A DNA stretch of 64,000 nucleotides from Tetrahymena elliotti 4EA. Taxonomy: Eukaryota; Ciliophora; Oligohymenophorea; Hymenostomatida; Tetrahymenidae. The DNA lies in the NCBI GenBank assembly GCA_000231825.2, contig AFXF02001488.1, positions 310,001 through 374,000 on the forward strand. The letters are read 5' to 3'. Made by a program: the position numbers and the translations under genes. Below are positions 27,401 through 40,700 of this stretch, one piece after another. Within the stretch, counting starts at the first letter, position 1, and the number at the start of each line of letters is the position of its first letter. The notes under the pieces are model-generated. The model was given only the letters and a program-made list of their open reading frames with translations. It had not been told where the DNA came from and made no database searches.

Positions 27401-30400
27401 CAGTTGAGCTCATGAACAACTCAAATATTTATTTAACGTTAGTTAACGGAGTTTATATTGATGAAGTATCTTAATAAATCTATATTTATGGAAGTGATAT
27501 ATTAGTTATTGATTCTTATTTTGATACAAAGTAAAAGCTTACTACTTTAAACAGTAATCAGTAGTATAATTAATGCATTTTTACTGCTACTTCAGTATAT
27601 TGCTCAATGAATTAAATACAACTCCATATATTTAACTTATATCCATCATTTACTATCTAATCAGTGGCATATATATAACCTGCTTTAGCTGGATTCTAAT
27701 TTATAATTGATTAGGATTATCAGTAAATCATTTTGTATAAATAACTAATAGATTTATATAGTATTTAAGGAGTATTTATATAAACTATAAATACTGTAAC
27801 TGCAAATATTATTTATCTTAAGCAAACTACAAATAATATTGTAGTGTTCACTTAATCAAGTAATTATTTTTTTGATTGTTATTTTTCATTAATACCAAAA
27901 AATTAAAGAATTACTTAAAATTTTGATACATCTTTAATTTATAAATATTATGTTCATTTTTTTATTTAAAAATTTTATAAAATAGATGGATATATATTTT
28001 CTCGAGGAAATTTAGTTACATAAGGATCTATTTAGCCTGCAGGAGGTTTTATATTAGGTGTCTTCTACATAGAAAGTTTAAACTAAATAGCTTTTTTCAC
28101 AAATTAAATTTTATTTGGGTAGGTTCTTTTTTACAATTTGAATAACCAATAATCAGCAGGATTCATAAGTAATACTTATACATAAAACGGAATAGGTAGG
28201 ACTGTTTAAGTGTCTTTTGATAATGATAGTGTTATGCTAAATTATTTAGATAATTATGGCAATTTTTAAAATGTAATTTTTAGTACATCAAAAACTACAG
28301 ATAATCAAATAATTATACCATAAATGCTTAATGGTTATGTGTCTTAACCAAAAGGTTATTTACTTGATTTTGACTAAAACTCTGTTTATATTTATGGAAG
28401 TGATTCTCTTTTCAAGATTAATTATAATTTATTGACAAGACCCATGTAAAGAATCATTAGAAATGAATAATAACTATAGTTTACCTTGAAAAAAGATGTA
28501 GAAGGATAAACAGTCAATATGGTTTATCTTGTAGATTACTAGAATAATTTATTTTCATACAACAATTATTAAGTAATATTTTAAACTAGATATAATGATG
28601 AAATAATAGATATTTTTTCATATTCAGATTAATCTAATCAAATGGTTATTGTTTGCTCTTTAAATTATATCTTGGCTTTTAAAAATACAAACAACTTTAA
28701 ACCTTAGAATAAGTTCTTAAACATAACTAATTACAAGTATAGAAAACTCCTTTTGAATTCATAAGGAAGAATAGTTTTCAATACATTATCTAATGAAATA
28801 GTAGATTTTGATTTCTTAAATAACTAATAAAATTCATACTTAAAATTAGATGCATCTGACCTTATTATTTGCTCATTGTAAATTAATAAAACAATCTTAC
28901 AAAAATGGTATTTTTTTCTTGGGACTTAAAAAGGTAATATTATATAATATGATGTTATTAATAAATAAATGAAAATTGTAACTTTTGAATCCCTTCCAGT
29001 TACTTCGATTATTTAGATAACTTCTGACTAAATTAATTTAGCTATAACATATAATTCCGGAAGTATTTTTGAAATAAATTCATAATCTCTCAAGTTAAAT
29101 TCTGATCAAAGAATCTAATTAAATAGATAGATGTAAACTGAGGATGGAGGTAACTAAAATAAATAGGTGTCTTTATTTTTGATAGACTTAGAGTATCAAA
29201 ACTATTTTATTAATTTAGAACATGAAAAATAACTAGGTATTTATAGTTTAAATGATCACTCTTTTCAAAAATACATTAGTTTTCCTGATAATGAATATAA
29301 AAAAATAATTTAAAATTAAAGTTTTTTAGTATTGGCAAGTTCTGCATAATTAAATGTATTTGATAAAAAATTAAATTACATCAACAGATTGAGGAGATAC
29401 AATAGAAAAGATAGAATATCTGATATTTTATTAATCGATTAAGATAAAATAATCATTGTGTTCACTACAAGAATTGAATTTGCATTTATAGATACAACAT
29501 AAATGTTAATCAGATTAATTGATTAAGTTCTAATCAATGATTCAAGATTAATATTTAGTGAAGTTTTAATAAGTCAGAATGTCATTCACTTAATAGGTAT
29601 ATCATAAACCAACATTTTTGAAAAAAAAATCAGCTTAGGACTCTTTTACGAGAATAATCTAAACTAGTAAAATTAAAAAAACTAATGTTCATCTTCTCTA
29701 TCATTTACAGATAGCAGCTCAGTATAAAATTAACTGGACTATATTTTAAGCACTAGTGTTAAGAATATAAAATTTATTCTCTCAATATTAGTGGGAAATT
29801 AATTAAGATAAATGAAATTCTTGCAAAATTCCTCTGCATAAATTATCATTAGACCAATAGATAAAAAAAACAATGTTCTTAAAATTGATTCTAATATCTT
29901 TTAGTTACTACCATTTAATGTTAATATGGACAATTTCAAATTTGATATAACTTCAGAGAATATTGGTATTACTTTTCACAAGTTAACTTAAAATATAACA
30001 CTTCAAAACATTGATATTTCAAATCAAACTATTCCTAGTAAAACTTCTTTCATATTTCAAAACATGGATTCAGTTTTAATTGAGAATCTTAATATTTAAA
30101 ATATTATTATGAAATAATAATAATAATCTTCTGATCAGCCAAATTAAAACACTTAATCATTTTTGTATTTCGATTAGTGCTAATATATTTATATATCTTA
30201 ATTAAATTTAGTAAATGTTAGCTTATCTGATCCTCTCTAGTTTCTTCTTAACATCTAAAATAGTAACTAAGTTTTAATTTAAAATGTAAATATTATAGAT
30301 AGTAAATTGAAAGGAAATCTGTTCATATTTAAGTAATTAAAAAATGTTACTTTTAGTAAAGTAACTTTGATAGGCTGCTCATAATATTTTGATAAGAGTT

Positions 30401-33400
30401 AATAAATTTAAGACAGATTTTTAACAGCTTCATCATCTCAAATTTTAAATAAATACATCTTCACTTTTATAGGTATAATTAATCTTTAAATTTATGATTA
30501 TCTCTCATAAAATAATTAAGAAATATATCAAATTCTGACAGACAGATAATATAATTTTGATCTAGGAATTCTAACTCTAAGCACAGATATTCTTAATATG
30601 AAAAATATAACTTTGACTGAAAACAAATTTTCATAATCTTTCAATAATTAAGAACAAAAGTATTTATTTTATATTTAGAGCTCTTTTACTACAATAGAAC
30701 AATTATAATAATCTCAAAACTAGGGGAACTGCTAGTTTTACACCTCTCAATTGGTAAAAATATTAGATAGTGTCTTAATTAATAACCAAGGAGTTTTAGG
30801 AGGATCTTTAAGTTTTGATACAATTAAGGATAAGGTGGTTATTAAGAATTCTAATTTTACTTCTAATAAAGCTCTTTCTAGTGGAGGAGCAATAATATTT
30901 AGTGATGTTAATCAAATTAATGTTGATGAATCATATTTTATCAGTAATGAAGCTTTGATTGGAGGTGCAGTAAGAATTGTATCTTCACAAATGAAAACAA
31001 AAGAATAATAATTAGAAAAGGAAATTTTTGAATGTAATTTTTAGTTAAATAAAGCATAAATATATGGAAACAATATAGGTAGATATCCTTCTTATATGGA
31101 AATATTCATCTATGAACAAAATAAAAATTAAATATTAAATCAATAACTAATTTAAGTGAATAAATAGGCCAATATTGTAAATATAACAGAACTGCAAAGT
31201 GGAGGGTTGGTTCCTATAAATATAAAATTATTAGATGATGAAATGAATATTCTTACTATACAAACAGAGTTATTTATGAGTAATAAATATCCATAAGCTA
31301 TTTAGAATGAATTATCATAATATTTTTTAGAAGTTACAGATATTAGTTCATTTTAAGATATTCAATCATCTAATTCAAAATAATAAATGTTAGACTAATC
31401 TACTCCAGCTGATATTAAAGGTGAGGCTTTACTAACATTTAAACATTTTAACTAAGATGATAAAGTATTTTCTTTTTCGACTCTTTCTATCTCTTACTTT
31501 CCAAAATAATCTACCAATTCTCTAGCAATTAAGTTTACTATGTCAAATTAATTTCCATCTATGATCATTCCTCTAAACTTAACTTTTCGCGAATGCATAA
31601 AAGGAGAAATTTTTGTAAAATCTTCTAACTTAATAACTACATGCTAAGAATGCTAAGAAGGCACATATTCATTATTTGATCCTAACGAATAAACTGAAAA
31701 TATGAACCTTTAATGTAAAAAGTGCCCATTATCAGCCAAAAATTGTTCTAAAGATTAAATAATACTTGAAGAAGGGTACTGGAGAATTAATAATACTAGT
31801 GATAATATTTTACAATGCAATTCTGATTTCCCTAATATTTGTAATGAAGCAGATACCTTTAGCAAGCATGGATGTATTTAAGGTAAAAAAACTTTCTTTT
31901 AAACAACTTCAAAAAATCAAATTTTTTGATGTAAATATTTTTTAAAAGAAAAATTATGACAAAGAAATTTTTCTAAAATTTAATTTCTCAAGATGGATTG
32001 AAACAATTTTTAAAGTAAAACTTAAAAATTTTAAAATTAAATAGGATATATTGGACCTTTATGTGAGACTTGTGATACAAGTGGAAAGTTATGGGGTGGA
32101 GAAAGATATACAAATTCATTTGCTGATTTTTAGTGTAATAAATGTAGCTAAACATCTTACTAAACCCTTTTTATAGGATTGACCTTTTTTATTTTATTGT
32201 TTTACTTAATTTTAAGTATAGTTTTATTTATGAACAGTTATATTTATAATTCAACTTGCTGTTATTTAAGATTGATGTCAGTTCTCCCATTCTCAAAGAG
32301 TTCTATAAAAGATGAATCAACTTTCTTTATGAAAGCTTTAGTCAATTACTTACAGTTATCTGCTTGCTTATTTAAATTCTAAATTAGCTTTTTACCTTAG
32401 GTAGTGGCTGTTATTCCATCATTTGCAGGATAACCTGTTAGTAAGATTATAGTAAGCAGTACTTGTATCTATAAATAAGGTTTAATTGAAAGCTATGGGG
32501 AAGAAAAAATTCGTTCAATTACTTAAGCAGTTATACCTTTTATTTATTCAATAGTAACGCTTCTACTACTTTTGATATTTTAAAAATTAAAGCTTCTAAA
32601 TGTTGGAAAATATCATAAATATTTAATGGTAAATTTTCTATTTCTCTTTTTCTAGCCAGATAGTATCAGCTTTTTTACAAATGCTCTATCTTGCCGTTAG
32701 ATAGGAGACTTTAGTTATAATAATATAAATCTTACTATTTTTTGTGATGATCCCTCCTATAAAAAATTTAAATATTCTTTTATTCTCCCTATGTTATTAC
32801 TCTGGACACTTTCTCCACTAATAATTTTGTATATTTTAATAAAATACCATATTAAAAAAAATAAAATGGATTATTGTACTACAAAATACAAATATGGATA
32901 TTTTTATATTGAATACAAAAAAGAATATTCATACTGGGAATTTATAAGAATTTATTATAAGATATCTATTGTAATAACTGTAACACTATTCACTAATCTT
33001 GAAATTCTAATGTACTTGCTTAGCGTGATAATAATATTTGTTTACTTATTTTTTACTCAGAGAGTTCATCCATTTAATAATAAGTATTTGTTAAAGCTAG
33101 AGATTATATCCTGTTTCGTCCTCATATTTAATGTACTTTTTTCTCAGATAAACAAATAACACCCTCATAGTATATTAATAGTTTGCTTAGGAAGCACTCA
33201 CTATGGATATATTTTATACATTTTATTTATTATTCTCAAAATTAAAATAAATAACTCTAAAAATTGTGTTGTTGTTAACATCAAAAAATTCCTAAAAAAT
33301 CTATTTTTTTAAAAAATGTTTGCTAATGTCTCTCATTAGTAAGATTAAAATTTGACAACACTCTTAAGATGGCGTAAAGTTTAAAAAAATCTTCTTGATT

Positions 33401-34140
33401 TGAGAAAGTAAAATACATCAAAGCTATTTTTGAAAATAGAAATTGAAGAATGTATTAGGAGGTTAAATAATTCATGTAAAAAATTATTTTTTTATTATTA
33501 ATTCTTTATTTTTTTCTTTATATACTAGAAAAAACTAATATAAGATAATAAACTGAATAGATAAGATAAACAGCGTTATCAAAGTTTTCGTAAAATGATG
33601 AATCCTTTTCCAAGTAAAATAATGAATAAGATAGATTTTAATAAAAATAATTAGAAAGAAATACTACTAAAATTAAAAGTATCTTTTAATTAGAGTAAAA
33701 TAGTCCTTATGCTTCATAGTACAAGTATGGCTTGGATCATAAGGCTTTAAAATTTTAAGCAAGTGAAACCATAGGAACAATAAATGACTAATTAGTTCTA
33801 GAAAGTAAAGATCCTTTTAATGACTAAGAAAAATCAGAATGTAGTAGATCTCAAAACTAACTAAAATTTGTAAATTTTACTTCAAATAAAAATAATTATT
33901 TAATAAATTTACTTTATAAAAAAGGAATAAACTGAGACAAAAACATTTTAAGCTAAACAAAATGAAAACATAACTTTCAACAAGCTATAAAAATCATTCA
34001 ATAAATCGCAAGAATCTTAGAATGAGGATTAAGAAGAATTTAATGAAGATATTACATATTAAGAAGTATTTTAAGTAGATTACGCCAAAAAAAAAAAATC
34101 TCTCTTTAAGAACAAAAATAAACCATACAAAAATTAATGA
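24448..34140 (+). CDS. Giant surface protein A: beta-propeller, Pmp-like beta-helix, multi-pass membrane domain
   Basis: 3,065 aa, starting MSKNFLIFQVLAFVQIILFI (signal peptide). A Cys-rich start follows (CDIGCISCD ... CLQCEKNYQLD). Then come about 1,500 residues with WD40/quinoprotein-like repeats, the clearest being LIVSCDSDGKVIVWQAVD. The beta-helix part carries NSNFTSNKALSSGGAI and NEALIGGAVRI. The Cys module has CQECQEGTYS, GYWRINN and GYIGPLCETCD. The membrane domain (~8-9 segments; e.g. FFILLFYLILSIVLFMNSYI) contains YGYFYIEYKKEYSYWEFIRI. The tail is Q/N/K-rich. Introns: 26534-26620, 27860-27985, 31883-32044, 33476-33528 and 33870-33936; the last acceptor (CTGAG) is weak. The stop is TGA 34138-34140. 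The protein should sit in the plasma membrane or alveolar system with the large N-terminus outside. Function is unknown; a receptor, adhesin or channel is possible. Confidence 0.88.
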
Positions 34141-34737
34141 ATTAATTAATTAATTAATCAAACATTTTTTTAATGAGTGTAAAGAGCTTCTATGTTTTCT
34201 AATTTCCACACAAATATTTTTCAATAAACTTTTTTTTTCTTCTATTGAAATAAAATTTATGTATCTTATTTATCCCAAGTTTTTTTTTATAAAAAGGAAT
34301 TTCATTGTATCTTGCAAATTATTTTTGTATGTTTTTTTGATTAAATGACAAATAAATAACAAATAAATAGAATAGTAATAAAATAAAAGAAAAAATAATA
34401 AAAATTTAAACTGTTGTGAAGAAAATTTTAAATAGCATTTTTCAATAAAAACATTTGAATTGGTGATTTTTTAGGGTTGTGGAAAAAAACATTCAAATAA
34501 TTATCGAAAATAAAAATCTGTTCTTTGAATCACTTTTTCTTGAAATTCTTTTATTACTATTTAATGTTTAATAATATGTAAAGATAGTTATTAAGAACTT
34601 TCTTATCAAATAACTCTATGTCTATATCTGATAATCAATATTGAATTTTGTTTATTTTGTAAATTAATAATTCAAATTACTTTTCGTTTTAATAATAACG
34701 TTTCATGAATATAATTAAAAAAGATCAAACAAATAAA
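34141..34737. other. Spacer between giant genes A and B
   Basis: 597 nt without a gene. It starts with a short simple repeat (ATTA units, about 34137-34160). It should contain the polyadenylation region of A and the promoter of B. No remnant of the paralogous coding sequence was noticed. Confidence 0.45.
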
Positions 34738-37700
34738 ATGGTAAAAGTTAAAAGAATCTGCATTTATCTTGAAACAATTTTCCTCTTTCAGCTAATTTTA
34801 TCATCAGTAAAAGCATGTAGTTTAGGATGCAAAAGCTGCTCTGTTAATTCTGACTCAGGTATTAGTATCTGTAATGAATGCTAATAGGATTATCTTTTAG
34901 ATGCTTCTCAAAACATTTGCGTTTATCAAAAATGTCCAAAATACACTTACTATGAAATTGATGGTTAAACAAATTAAAATTGTGTAGCCCTTTGTAATCA
35001 ATTAAATCAACCTAATCCATCTCAAAATACTTGTAATCTAGCTTTTTAGTGCTCTACACAGTATGTTTAACCTTCTCAAATAAGCAAAGGTAGAAGTATT
35101 AAATCAATTTATATTTCTAGTATTACAGATTAAATATTCCTAGTTTTCGATTTATTTATAAATGCAATCAATTCTAAAAATGGTTCATTTATGAGATCTT
35201 ATCACTTTGATAGTAGTATTTTTTCTGTCTATTAATTTTAGTCAACAATTTTCCTTTTTGGAAATAATAAAAATTCAGTTTTTTTATGGAACCCTAGTAA
35301 TAATATTTTAACAAAAGTTTTAGAGATAGGATAAGGGACTTTGAAAGTCAGTAGTTAAATCATTTAAGTTTATAATAATTAGGATATCCTTTTTGTAACA
35401 TCATTTGATGACTCAAGTAAAAAAGTTTTGTTTACCAAATTAGATATTGATTCGTTCTAAGATATGCCTTCAGCTTTATTTGAAATATCAGTCTAAGATA
35501 ATTCTTCTCTATCTTTATTTGACAAGATTGTTGTTTAATAAGCTTAAAATATGCAAATCAGAATATACTAACTTATTCAAAAAGAAAGTAATCAGATTTA
35601 TTTAATCTAATAAACATAAGCATATATTTGCTCTAATGCAAAAGGAATAGTTTAATTTATTTACTAGAATCCATCAGATTACTCAATAATCTTATAATTT
35701 TAGAATACTCAAGGAATTTTTTTAATTTCAAGTGATGGAACAACTTGTAATCAATAGATTTCTAATTTTTAACCTAACAAAATACAATAAATAAACTTAT
35801 TTTTAAATAATAAAACCTTTACTTTACTCATTGTATCATAAACTGGATAAGTAAGGGCCTTTGAATATCCTACCTTACAGTAAATTTTTAGTATAAATTA
35901 AAATAATTAGATATTAGATATTCAAGTCTTTCTTAAAAACCAAATCCAAAACTAAAATGATATTTAAATATTTATCTTAAAGGATAATAATTAGGTAGAT
36001 TCCTTTAAAATTCAAATTGAAATATCAAAAGATAATAACCAGTTAATAAGCTAAATTGAATAAGATTAATCAATTCAAATTTACATTAAAAATCCATAAA
36101 ATTTAATGCTTGCAAATTCTTATCTAGATTCTAATGGTAATTTCTTTATTTTACCTAATCTATTTATAGTTTATTAAGATGCTTAAATGGTTAATATTAA
36201 TAATGGGTAGACTCAAGGACTGGCTTAGGATTATCAGGATAAGCTTTTCTAGAACCAGTAAGCAATCAATAAAGTAGTATATTCTAGATCTACTTAGTTA
36301 ATAATAAGCTGCGGTAATGATGGTACTGTAATAGTTTGGTAAGCAGTGGATCCTTCTCAGCCTGTCTTCTTATATAAGTATAGCTAAATTGGATAAGCAT
36401 GTATAGATTTCTAAATACTAAACTCAAACACATTAGTAATTTAGTTTTAGTAATAAGTTGATATGATAAATATTTATAATTAGCTAGATTTATATAGCTA
36501 TTCAATTAAATAATCAGATTATACTAAAATATTAGCAAAAGGTAATTACTTGTTTTTACTGACTGGAGCAAATATGTAAGTGTTTAAATAGAAAGAATAA
36601 ATTTATTATTCAATTCAACTTACAACATTGAATTCACTGTTGCTATTTATTTAATTTTTTATTGACTCTGATAATTAGCTTATAATAGTAGATAGTTCAA
36701 ATACAATATCTTTATTCTAATTCCTAGATAATTAAACTGTTTCAATAAAATAAAATTCCTAAGTTCCTCCATTAAAGCTTAAATATTCGATATTAAAAAT
36801 GTTCTTTTTACCTCAGCAGAATCCTTATTTAGGTATTTTTTTGCTTTTATTCTTATTATGAGTATTCAAAAATATTTGTAATCATTTTTAATGATCTAAA
36901 AATGGGAAAAAACAATATTTTATTTACATCCCCCTCCCTTAAAAAAAAATAATTTGGCCAAAAAATTTATTGATATTTTTTAAATAATAAATAGGTGATT
37001 TAATTCTAGTAAATGACAGCAACTAAAATTTTACAGTTTTTAATATGTAATTATTACCTATTTTTAATTAGTAATTAGCTTTAGGGTTAGTATAAAGATG
37101 CTATTATATTGAAACTTACTTTTTTATGGTACTTAAAGTTTATAATACTAATACTGTTTATCAATATCTTTCTGTGACTTTTAGCATGTCAACAGGTTAA
37201 TTTCTCATCGGTGGTGGTAATCTTATGATATAAGATATATCATAAATTTATAAAACTATTTTACCTGATTAGTCAGTTTAGTTTACTTTGATTTTAGTTA
37301 ATTCAATTTTTTACACATCTTACACATTTCAGATATATGTTAATTTATCAAAAAATTAATTACTTTTTGATAAATTTACTTACACTCCAGACTAAAATTT
37401 AGTGGCAAGTTATGGAGATTTGTAAGCTAATATTGTTGTTGTAGGTTCTTAAACAGGATAAGTAAGAGTAACACGACCAAATACTGATAAGACTCCTCTA
37501 AAAATGTATGTATCTGCTTCTTCAAATGATGATATCTAAATCATAAAGCATAGCTTTAAGATAGGAATATTATTCATTGCAACAAGCTATTAGATTAAGT
37601 GTTTTAGTATACATACAGATAAAATTTTAGAAGTTATTAGTTTTTAAACTTTGCAAATCCCTCCATAAAATCCTGCTATTTCAAATTTAGTGATTTCAAG

Positions 37701-40700
37701 CAATTTAAAATTAATGATTTCTTTCATATAAACAGAAATAATTTTGAAGAACTTTAATAATAATTAATTATATAGTGCAGGAATAAACTAAAATTCTAAA
37801 ATTTAATTAACTCTTGTTAATGGAGTATATATTGATGAAGTTACTTAGATTGTTTATATTTATGGAAGTGATATAATAACTACTGATATCAGTTTGAATA
37901 ACGTTAAAAAATTAACATCACTAAATAATAACTAAAAATACATAAAATGTGTATTTACTAGTTTAGCTGCATATTGCTCTATGAATGGAGAATAATTGCA
38001 TATTTTTGAAATAAAAGCAGCTTTCTCTATGCTTTCTAGTATTATTATTCAACCTTAATTAGTAGGGTTCTAGTTTATGATTGATAAAGATTATGAGCAA
38101 ATAATTGTGTATAAATAATAAATAGATATATATAATACCCAAGGTGTGTATATATAAACTATTTCTCAAATAACATTTCAGATTATTATCTTGGAATAAG
38201 CAGGCTCTTTCATAATGGTATTTACAAAATCAAGTAAATTTTTATAATTTTTTTAAATTGGTATTTTAGATAATTTTAAACTTCAATAACAAACAGATTT
38301 TCTTTATAAATAAAAAAAATACTAAATAATATCTTTTATTTATAAATAGATGGATACATTTATTAGAGGGGTACTTTTTAGTATTTATCTACTATTCAAC
38401 CTAATGGTGGGTCATTCATAGGAGTATACTATATAAAGTCAATTAACCAAATTGCTTTTTATACTGACCAAATTTTGTTTGGTTAAGTTGTTTTTTATAA
38501 TCTAAATAATCTACAATCAGCTGGATATGTAAGTAATACTTATACATAAAATGGAATAGGAAGGACTATATAAGCTTCATTTGATGATGATAGTGTATTC
38601 TTAAATTATATTGATAACTTTGGAAATTTTTAAAATGTAATTTTTAGCACATCAAAAACAACTGATAGTAATATAGTAATACCAGATTTCTTAAATGGAG
38701 TTGTATCTGCACCACAAGGATATATTTTAGATTTTGATTAGAATACTGTTTATGTTTATGGAGGTAATTCAATATTTAAAATTAACTACAATGTACTTAC
38801 AAGACCCATACAAACAATAATTTAATAACCAAAAAATCTACAATTCTTAATTGACAAAAATATAAATGGAGTTTCTTAAAAGGTGTTATATTTAGTAGAT
38901 TATTGGAACAACCTATTTTCTTATAATAATTACGAAGTTGTCTTTCAAACAAAATTTGATAATGAGATTATGGATATTTTGACTTATTAAGTATCTAATA
39001 CACAAATTATTCTTGCTTGTTTTGTAAGATATATTTTAGTTTTCTAAAACCCTACCAGTTTTTTACCTAGTAGCTCCTATTTAAATGTGACTACTTATTA
39101 GTATAGGAGTATTCTTTTAAATTCCTAAAATATTATTATCTTTAACACATTGCCAAATGAAATAGTAGACTTTGATTTCTTGAATAATAAAGAATTAGGG
39201 TATTTAAAATTAGATGTATCTGATTTAGTTTTATGCACATTAGAAATAAATTATGATACTTAGAATAATTGGTATTTATTGATAGGTACTAAATTAGGAA
39301 ATTTAGTCTAATATGACATCATCAACAAAAAATTCAATACAAAAAATTTTGAATTAAATCCTATAGTGTCCATTATTTCTATTACTATTAATTAAGTAGG
39401 AGTTGCAATAATTATGAGTTCTGGAAACATATTTGAGTTTAATTCTTCTTCTTTAAATTTAAGTGACAAATAAAACATTTAAGCAACTAAAAATATTTAA
39501 ATATAAGATGGAGGTAATCAAAATTAATAGGTTACAATTTTACTTATGGACTTTGAGCACAACAGATATTTTATTAACTTACAAAATGAAAAATCACTAG
39601 GTGTCTACAGCTTAATAGATAATTCTTTTGTTAAATATATTAGTTTCCCTGATAATGAATATAAAAAAGTAATTCAAAACTCTAACTTTTTAATATTAGC
39701 TAGTGCAGCATAACTAAATGTATATGATATGAATTTGAATTATATAAATAGATTGAGAAGATATAATAGAAAAGATAGAATCACGAATATCATATTAATA
39801 GATATAAATAAGATTATTATAGTATTTACAACCAGAATAGAATGTGCTTTTATTGATAAAAATTAAATGCAATTAATATCGGTAGATTAAGTTTAATTAA
39901 CAAATGCAAGATTAGTTATGGTTGATATCATTAAAGATTAAAATGTTCTACATTTATTAGGCATATCACAAACAAATATATTTGAGAAAAAGATAAGTTT
40001 AGGAATATTCATCTCACAAGCAGAATCAAATAAACAAAATTATAATTACTGTGCTTCTTCCCTATAATTTACTGAGAGTAGCTCAATTTATAATTAATTT
40101 GATTACATTATGAGTACAAGCATTACAAATATGAATTACTTATTAACAATTCTTATTGGTAAAAATTTAAGATCAATGCAATTTTTGGAAAATGCAAATG
40201 TATAAGTGATAATAAGACCCATTGACACTAAAAGCAATGCTTTAATAATTTATGCAGAAATATTTAAATAACTACCATTTAATGTTAATTTGGATAATTT
40301 TAGCTTTGAATTTAGTTAAGAAAATTTTAATTTAAATTTTCTTGATTTGACAAAAAATGTGACTTTGCAAAACATAAACATAACGAATCAAACAATATCA
40401 AATTAAGTATCCTTTAAATTTGAAAATATGGAAATCGTCTAGATATAAAATTTATATATAAAAGATATTAATTTCACATAATAGCAGACACCCCCATAAC
40501 CATTTTTATCTTTTAACTTATGTTAATATGTTTACATTTCTTAATTATATTTGATAAATATAAGTGTTTTAGAAGCTTAATAGTTTTTAGTAAGCATCTC
40601 AAATACTGATAATGTTTTCATTTAGAATATTAATATTGAGAATAGTTAAATTGAAGGAAACTTGTTTATATTTTAACAAATAAAAAACATTACTATGACT

